Assembly: GCF_021343995.1 (NCBI RefSeq)
Contig: NZ_JAJTTE010000002.1
Span: 124,001 to 188,000, forward strand
Direction: 5' to 3'
Length of the DNA: 64,000 bases
Source: Pseudonocardia terrae
Lineage (GTDB): Bacteria; Actinomycetota; Actinomycetes; Mycobacteriales; Pseudonocardiaceae
The notes under the pieces were generated by a model. That model worked only from the letters and a program-made list of their open reading frames with translations. It made no database searches and was not told the origin of the DNA. Positions 60,086-64,000 of this stretch are shown here, piece by piece. The first letter of the stretch is position 1, and every line of letters begins with the position of its first letter. The translations under genes were made by a program, and so were the position numbers.

Positions 60086-61014
60086 AACTCATCCGTCCCT
60101 TCTCCCTCGTCGCCGCCGGGGCGGCCCTGGTCCTGGGGCTCACCGCCTGCGGTGGCGGCGGGGGCTCGAACGACCCGCTGGCCTCCGGCAACAGCCAGGC
60201 CCCGGCCGCGGCGGACACCGTCCGCATCGGCTCGGCGGACTTCCCGGAGAACCAGGTGCTCGCCGAGATCTACGCCCAGGCACTCGAGGCCAAGGGCGTG
60301 AAGGTCGAGCGGAACTTCAACATCGGCAGCCGCGAGGTCTACTTTCCGGCGCTCACCGACGGCTCCATCGACCTCATCCCGGACTACACCGGCGTGCTGC
60401 TGCAGTACATCAACAAGAACGCCACCGAGACCCAGGGCGACGCCGTGTACGCCGCCCTGCAGAAGGCCGTCCCGGCGCCGCTCACGGTGCTCGACAAGGC
60501 GGCGGCCGAGAACAAGGACGCCGTCGTCGTCACGGGCCAGTACGCCCAGCAGCACAACCTGAAGAACATCGGCGACCTCGCCCCGATCGCCGGCCAGGCG
60601 TCGTTCGGCGGCCCGTCCGAGTTCCAGACCCGGCCGGACGGCATCCCCGGCATCGAGAAGACCTACGGCGTGAAGTTCAAGGAGTTCAAGGCGCTCGACA
60701 CGGGCGGCCCGCTCACCGTCGCCGCGCTCAAGGACGGCACCATCCAGGCGGCCGACCTGTTCACCACCGACCCGACCATCGAGGACAGCGGCTTCGTGGT
60801 GCTCGGCGACCCGGACAACAACTTCGCCGCGCAGAACGTCGTGCCGCTGATCAACTCGAGTAAGGCGAACGACACCGTCAAGCAGGCGCTGAACGCGGTC
60901 CAGGCCAAGCTGACGACCGAAGGCCTCATCGAGCTCAACCGCACCCTGGCGGGCGCGGACAAGCCCGACGTCGGCACGGTCGCCAAGAACTGGCTCGCGC
61001 AGCAGGGGCTGTAG
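60082..61014 (+). CDS. Osmolyte ABC transporter substrate-binding lipoprotein (OpuCC/ProX type)
   Basis: A 310-residue binding protein. The lipobox LTAC ends the signal peptide (about residues 20-23), followed by a Gly-rich linker. The OpuAC fold shows RIGSADFPENQVLAEIYAQALEAKG and DLIPDYTGVLLQYI, and the closing TVAKNWLAQQGL. It binds a quaternary amine outside the membrane and gives it to the two permeases. It is last in the four-gene operon. Confidence 0.88.
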   Translation: MKLIRPFSLVAAGAALVLGLTACGGGGGSNDPLASGNSQAPAAADTVRIGSADFPENQVLAEIYAQALEAKGVKVERNFNIGSREVYFPALTDGSIDLIPDYTGVLLQYINKNATETQGDAVYAALQKAVPAPLTVLDKAAAENKDAVVVTGQYAQQHNLKNIGDLAPIAGQASFGGPSEFQTRPDGIPGIEKTYGVKFKEFKALDTGGPLTVAALKDGTIQAADLFTTDPTIEDSGFVVLGDPDNNFAAQNVVPLINSSKANDTVKQALNAVQAKLTTEGLIELNRTLAGADKPDVGTVAKNWLAQQGL

Positions 61015-61037
61015 GTCGCCGTAGGTAGGCTCGGGCG

Positions 61038-61850
61038 ATGACAGCAGGAACCGTCGCCGCCCTCTACCGCTACCCGGTCAAGTCGATGCTGGGCGAGCCG
61101 GTCGCGGAGATCGCGGTCGGCCCGCTCGGCGTCGCCGGCGACCGCCGGTTCGCACTCCTCGACGAGGAGACCGGCCGGGTGGCCACGGCCAAGCACCCGA
61201 GGCGCTGGCGGCAGCTGCTGCAGTGCCGCTCCGCCACCGCGTCCGACGGCGTGCGGGTCACCCTCCCGGACGGCCGCTCGCTCGACGCGTCGGACGCGGA
61301 CGAGGAGCTGTCCGCGCTGCTCGGGCGGCGGGTCCGGATGGCGGGGGAGCGTCCCGAGGGCGCCGAGGTCGAGCGGCCGGACCCGGTCGACGTGCTCGCC
61401 GAGGGCGTCGACGCCGAGGTCGACTACGCGATCCTGGAGATCGCGCAGGGCACCCCGGGCGGCGCCTTCGTCGACCACTCGCCGGTGCACCTGATCACCA
61501 CCGCCACGCTCGACGCGATCGGCATCGGCGCGGCGGAGGCGATCCGGTACCGGCCCAACGTGGTCATCCAGACGCCCGAGGGCTACCCGCCCTTCTCGGA
61601 GAACGACTGGCCGGGCCGCGAGATCACCCTCGGTGAGGTCCGGCTGCGCGCCACCCTGCCGACCCCGCGGTGCTCCGTGCCCACGCTCGAGCACGGCTCG
61701 CTCGGCCGTGCCCCGGAGGCGGTCCGCCCGCTCCTCGAGCACCGGGTCGAGGTTCCCGGCTTCGGCGTCCTCCCGTGTGCGGGGGTGTACGCGGAGGTGC
61801 TCGCCGCGGGGACCGTGCGGGCGGGGGACGAGGTGCGGGTGGGGGAGTAG
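61038..61850 (+). CDS. MOSC-domain protein
   Basis: A 270-residue protein: N-terminal MOSC_N domain (ALYRYPVKSMLGEPV, GVAGDRRFALLDEETG) and MOSC domain with the conserved cysteine in LPTPRCSVPT (about residue 211) and FRPN-type YRPNVVIQTPEG. MOSC proteins handle molybdenum cofactor-bound sulphur or reduce N-hydroxylated compounds (mARC type). TAGGCT lies 6 nt before the ATG, suggesting a leaderless mRNA. Confidence 0.85.
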   Translation: MTAGTVAALYRYPVKSMLGEPVAEIAVGPLGVAGDRRFALLDEETGRVATAKHPRRWRQLLQCRSATASDGVRVTLPDGRSLDASDADEELSALLGRRVRMAGERPEGAEVERPDPVDVLAEGVDAEVDYAILEIAQGTPGGAFVDHSPVHLITTATLDAIGIGAAEAIRYRPNVVIQTPEGYPPFSENDWPGREITLGEVRLRATLPTPRCSVPTLEHGSLGRAPEAVRPLLEHRVEVPGFGVLPCAGVYAEVLAAGTVRAGDEVRVGE

Positions 61851-61891
61851 TCCCACACCCGTCTCCCGCACGCTGCAGGGTCGCGCCTGAC

Positions 61892-61953
61892 CGTGATCAT
61901 GGGCGAACGGGTGTTCCCGTGTGTCTGCGGGCACCCTTCTGCCCTTGATCACG
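61892..61953. repeat. Long imperfect palindrome with GATC ends
   Basis: CGTGATCATGGGCGAACGGGTG (61892-61913) faces CACCCTTCTGCCCTTGATCACG (61932-61953): 22-bp arms with four mismatches and an 18-nt loop. It could end the MOSC transcript. The rest of 61851-62134 holds no gene I can support. Confidence 0.6.
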
Positions 61954-62134
61954 ATCGCAGCCGGTTGGTGTCGACGGGGCTCGTGGGTGTGCGGGGGCTG
62001 CCGGACCGAATGTGCCCAGGTCGGGCGGTGCACCGGAGGTCGTGCCACCCCCGAGACCCTGACCCGTGTGCTCAGGGAGGGGCCGGGGTTCGTCCCGGAT
62101 CCCGCGGGTGTGCCGGGTTCCTAGCGTCCCTGTC

Positions 62135-62578
62135 GTGGACACCACCCTCCCCGGCCCGGGACACGCGCCGGGTTCCGTGCGCCCGCCCGACGCCCGCCGG
62201 CCGCGCGCGACGTTGTGGATCCTGCGGGTGCTGCTGTCCGTGCACGTGCTCGCCGTACTGGGGCAGCCACTGCTCGCCGGGCTGTACCTGTCCGGCGACG
62301 TCGACGCGATCACGGTGCACGGGATCGTCGGGTCCGCGCTGGCCGGTCTCGGGCTGGTGCTGATCGGCGGGGCCGCGGCGTACGTGCTCGTCGGCCGCGG
62401 GCGGTGGTGGGTGCTGCCCGCGACCGTGGTGCTCTTCTTCGCGGAGGGCCTGCAGGTCGGGTTCGGGTACGCCCGGCAGCTCAACCTGCACGTCCCGCTC
62501 GGGGTGCTGATCGTGACGGTCTCGGTCCTGCTCGCCGCCTGGGTCTGGACGCCCGCCGCCCGTCCGGGCCGGCGATGA
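62135..62578 (+). CDS. Small four-helix membrane protein
   Basis: A 147-residue protein with an N-terminal cytoplasmic tail of about 25 residues and four transmembrane helices (about 28-50, 57-80, 88-107, 114-137). No family recognised. TAGCGT ends 7 nt before the GTG at 62135 (leaderless type). It is coupled by ATGA to a short frame and through it to the multicopper oxidase gene, so a role in copper or redox handling is possible but only by context. Confidence 0.65.
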   Translation: MDTTLPGPGHAPGSVRPPDARRPRATLWILRVLLSVHVLAVLGQPLLAGLYLSGDVDAITVHGIVGSALAGLGLVLIGGAAAYVLVGRGRWWVLPATVVLFFAEGLQVGFGYARQLNLHVPLGVLIVTVSVLLAAWVWTPAARPGRR

Positions 62579-62721
62579 CCGCACCCACCCCGGCCGCGCT
62601 CACTCCGGCGGCGATCACCTCGACCGGGTCCGCCTCGGCCGCGTCCGCCCCGACGGCCCCCAGCTCGACCGCCTCCACTCCGACCGCATCTTTCCCCATC
62701 GCCCCCGGCGGCCGGCGATGA
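62575..62721 (+). CDS. Possible 48-residue low-complexity protein
   Basis: A frame that begins in an ATGA overlap with the membrane protein and ends in an ATGA overlap with the oxidase. It is almost entirely Ala, Thr, Ser and Pro, and both ends carry the same CCGGCGATGA sequence. It may be a coupling frame or a small surface peptide; it could also be non-functional. Confidence 0.35.
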   Translation: MTAPTPAALTPAAITSTGSASAASAPTAPSSTASTPTASFPIAPGGRR

Positions 62722-64000
62722 GACGCCCGCCCCGCCCCCACCTCTCCCGCCGCGCCTTCCTCGGCGCCCTCGCCACCACCGCGGGCGCTGCCGCGCTCAC
62801 CGGCTGCGGAGCCTTCGGCATCGACACCCCGCCCGGCCAGACCGGCGATGCGCTCCGCAGCGGCCGCCCCCTGCCCGCGCCGTTCCAGGTGCCGCTGCCG
62901 CGCCCGGCCGTCGCGCGACCGTCCGGCACCGTCACGCTCCCCGACGGCACCGCCGCCGACCTCTACGAGATCACCCAGCGCCCGGCCGAGGTCGAGATCC
63001 TGCCCGGGGCCCGCACCACCGTCTGGGGCTACGACGGCACGTTCCCGGGGCCGATGCTGGAGACGCGCACCGGTCGTCCGGTCGTCGTCCGGCATCGCAA
63101 CGAGCTGCCGGTCCCGACCGTCACGCACCTGCACGGCGGCCACACCCCGGCCGACTCCGACGGCTGGCCGCTCGACCTGCTGCTCCCCGTCGGCAGAGGT
63201 GCACCGCCACACGGCATGCCTGGTGACCTGGCCGTCGGCACCCGCGACCACCACTATCCGATGACCCAGCGCGCGGCCACGCTCTGGTACCACGACCACC
63301 GGATGGACTTCACCGGCCCGGCCGTCTACCGCGGGCTGATGGGCCTGCACCTGGTGCGCGATGCCGTCGAGGACGCCCTCCCGTTGCCGCGCGGCCCCCG
63401 CGAGTTCCCGCTCGTGCTCTGCGACCGCTCCTTCGACGCCGACGGCCAGTTCGCCTACCCCTCGCTCGACCGCAGCCTGCGTCGCGTCCCCGGCGTGGAG
63501 GCGGCCTGGATGGAGGGCGTGCTGGGCGACGTCGTGCTGGTCAACGGCGCCCCGTGGCCCGTCGCGGAGGTCGACGCCGCGCGGCACCGCCTGCGGATCC
63601 TCAACGGCGCGAACGCCCGCCGCTTCTCCCTCGCCTTCCAGGTGCCGGGCAGCCCGGACCTCCCGGTCACCCAGATCGGCTCCGACGGCGGGCTGCTCGC
63701 CGTCCCGGTCGAGCGGCCGACCGTCGACGTCGCGCCGGGTGAGCGGTGCGACGTCGTCGTGGACCTCGGGCGCGTCCCCGTCGGTACCGAGGTCACGGTC
63801 GTCGACCTGTTGGGCACCGGATCGACCCGGGACGTGCTGCGGTTCCGGGTGGTCCGTGCCGCGCGCGACGACAGCGCCGTCCCGGACGTGCTGTCGGAGG
63901 TCGAGCCCCTGGTCCCCGGCCTGGTGCGCCGCGAGTTCGTGTTCCGCCGCGGCGGGGTCGGCGGCCACTCCGGCTGGACGATCAACGACCGGTCCTTCGA
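62718..64000 (+). CDS. Tat-exported multicopper oxidase, N-terminal part
   Basis: The frame is open from ATG 62718 to the window end (more than 425 residues). The N-terminus SRRAFLGALATTAGAAALTGC has a twin-arginine signal and a possible lipobox. Copper ligands of the first cupredoxin domain are seen as HLHGGH (about 135) and WYHDHRM (about 191). The layout, with a long DHHYPMTQRAATLWYHDH loop, resembles CotA/bilirubin-oxidase-like laccases. The C-terminal copper-binding motifs are outside the window. Confidence 0.87.
   Translation, partial: MRRPPRPHLSRRAFLGALATTAGAAALTGCGAFGIDTPPGQTGDALRSGRPLPAPFQVPLPRPAVARPSGTVTLPDGTAADLYEITQRPAEVEILPGARTTVWGYDGTFPGPMLETRTGRPVVVRHRNELPVPTVTHLHGGHTPADSDGWPLDLLLPVGRGAPPHGMPGDLAVGTRDHHYPMTQRAATLWYHDHRMDFTGPAVYRGLMGLHLVRDAVEDALPLPRGPREFPLVLCDRSFDADGQFAYPSLDRSLRRVPGVEAAWMEGVLGDVVLVNGAPWPVAEVDAARHRLRILNGANARRFSLAFQVPGSPDLPVTQIGSDGGLLAVPVERPTVDVAPGERCDVVVDLGRVPVGTEVTVVDLLGTGSTRDVLRFRVVRAARDDSAVPDVLSEVEPLVPGLVRREFVFRRGGVGGHSGWTINDRSF

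Noticed and set aside
1..64000. tRNA, rRNA and insertion sequences
   Set aside because: I looked for cloverleaf-like stems with CCA-proximal GGTTCGAATCC patterns, transposase motifs and terminal inverted repeats and found none; a tRNAscan or ISfinder run would be decisive.

Overview
The window is very GC-rich DNA with many GTG starts, dense 4-bp ATGA/GTGA gene overlaps and actinobacterial marker genes (WhiB1, SigR/RsrA, PdtaS, bL37, nickel superoxide dismutase, DUF3040, DUF1707). The set best fits a Pseudonocardia-like actinomycete (Pseudonocardiaceae); that assignment is inferred from gene content, not from a marker search. No tRNA, rRNA, CRISPR array or transposase was seen. Both window ends cut a gene: a TauE/SafE permease on the left and a Tat-exported multicopper oxidase on the right.

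Layout. 1-10.2 kb: a peptide/nickel-type ABC importer (permeases and ATPases on +) divergent from three tandem paralogous substrate-binding lipoproteins (-). 10.3-14.6 kb: an acetoin dehydrogenase operon (acoX, acoA, acoB, acoC) with a 31-codon remnant of a butanediol dehydrogenase between acoX and acoA. 14.7-20.7 kb: a TetR-controlled acyl-CoA degradation locus (thiolase, TetR, two acyl-CoA dehydrogenases, two crotonases). 20.7-25.2 kb: DUF1707 protein, a DGPF protein with its ECF42-like sigma factor, a Ser/Thr kinase and a lipoprotein. 25.2-36.6 kb: a block resembling the Mycobacterium tuberculosis Rv3214-Rv3228 neighbourhood (rsgA, aroA, SRAP, ybaK, sigR-rsrA, bL37, pdtaS, whiB1, GNAT, phosphatase). 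37.3-38.8 kb: a gene-free stretch of minisatellites and modular A/B repeats. 38.8-47.3 kb: flavohemoprotein, ArsR/SRPBCC pair, a virS-mymA-sadH-like locus, CocE esterase and an XRE-cupin regulator. 47.5-50 kb: a crcB-type fluoride riboswitch leading into small genes that are not crcB, then a GPR1/FUN34/YaaH-type membrane protein. 50-53 kb: sodN/sodX and a TetR/glycosidase-like pair enclosed by an approximately 81% identical 108-bp direct repeat of the sodN 3' end. 53.2-61 kb: malic enzyme, a GGDEF-EAL protein and an OpuC/ProU-type osmolyte importer. 61-64 kb: MOSC protein, membrane protein and multicopper oxidase.

Regulation is readable in many places. There is a SigR autoregulatory promoter, a CRP-like site before whiB1, a shared TetR palindrome (TGAACGATC) at three promoters, paired operators before the XRE-cupin and tetR/glycosidase genes, and about ten genes whose TANNNT -10 box lies 6-7 nt from the start codon, suggesting leaderless mRNAs. 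The most novel-looking items are the orphan fluoride riboswitch, the modular repeat field at 37.6-38.6 kb, the sodN 3'-end duplication around a small island, and the butanediol dehydrogenase stub.
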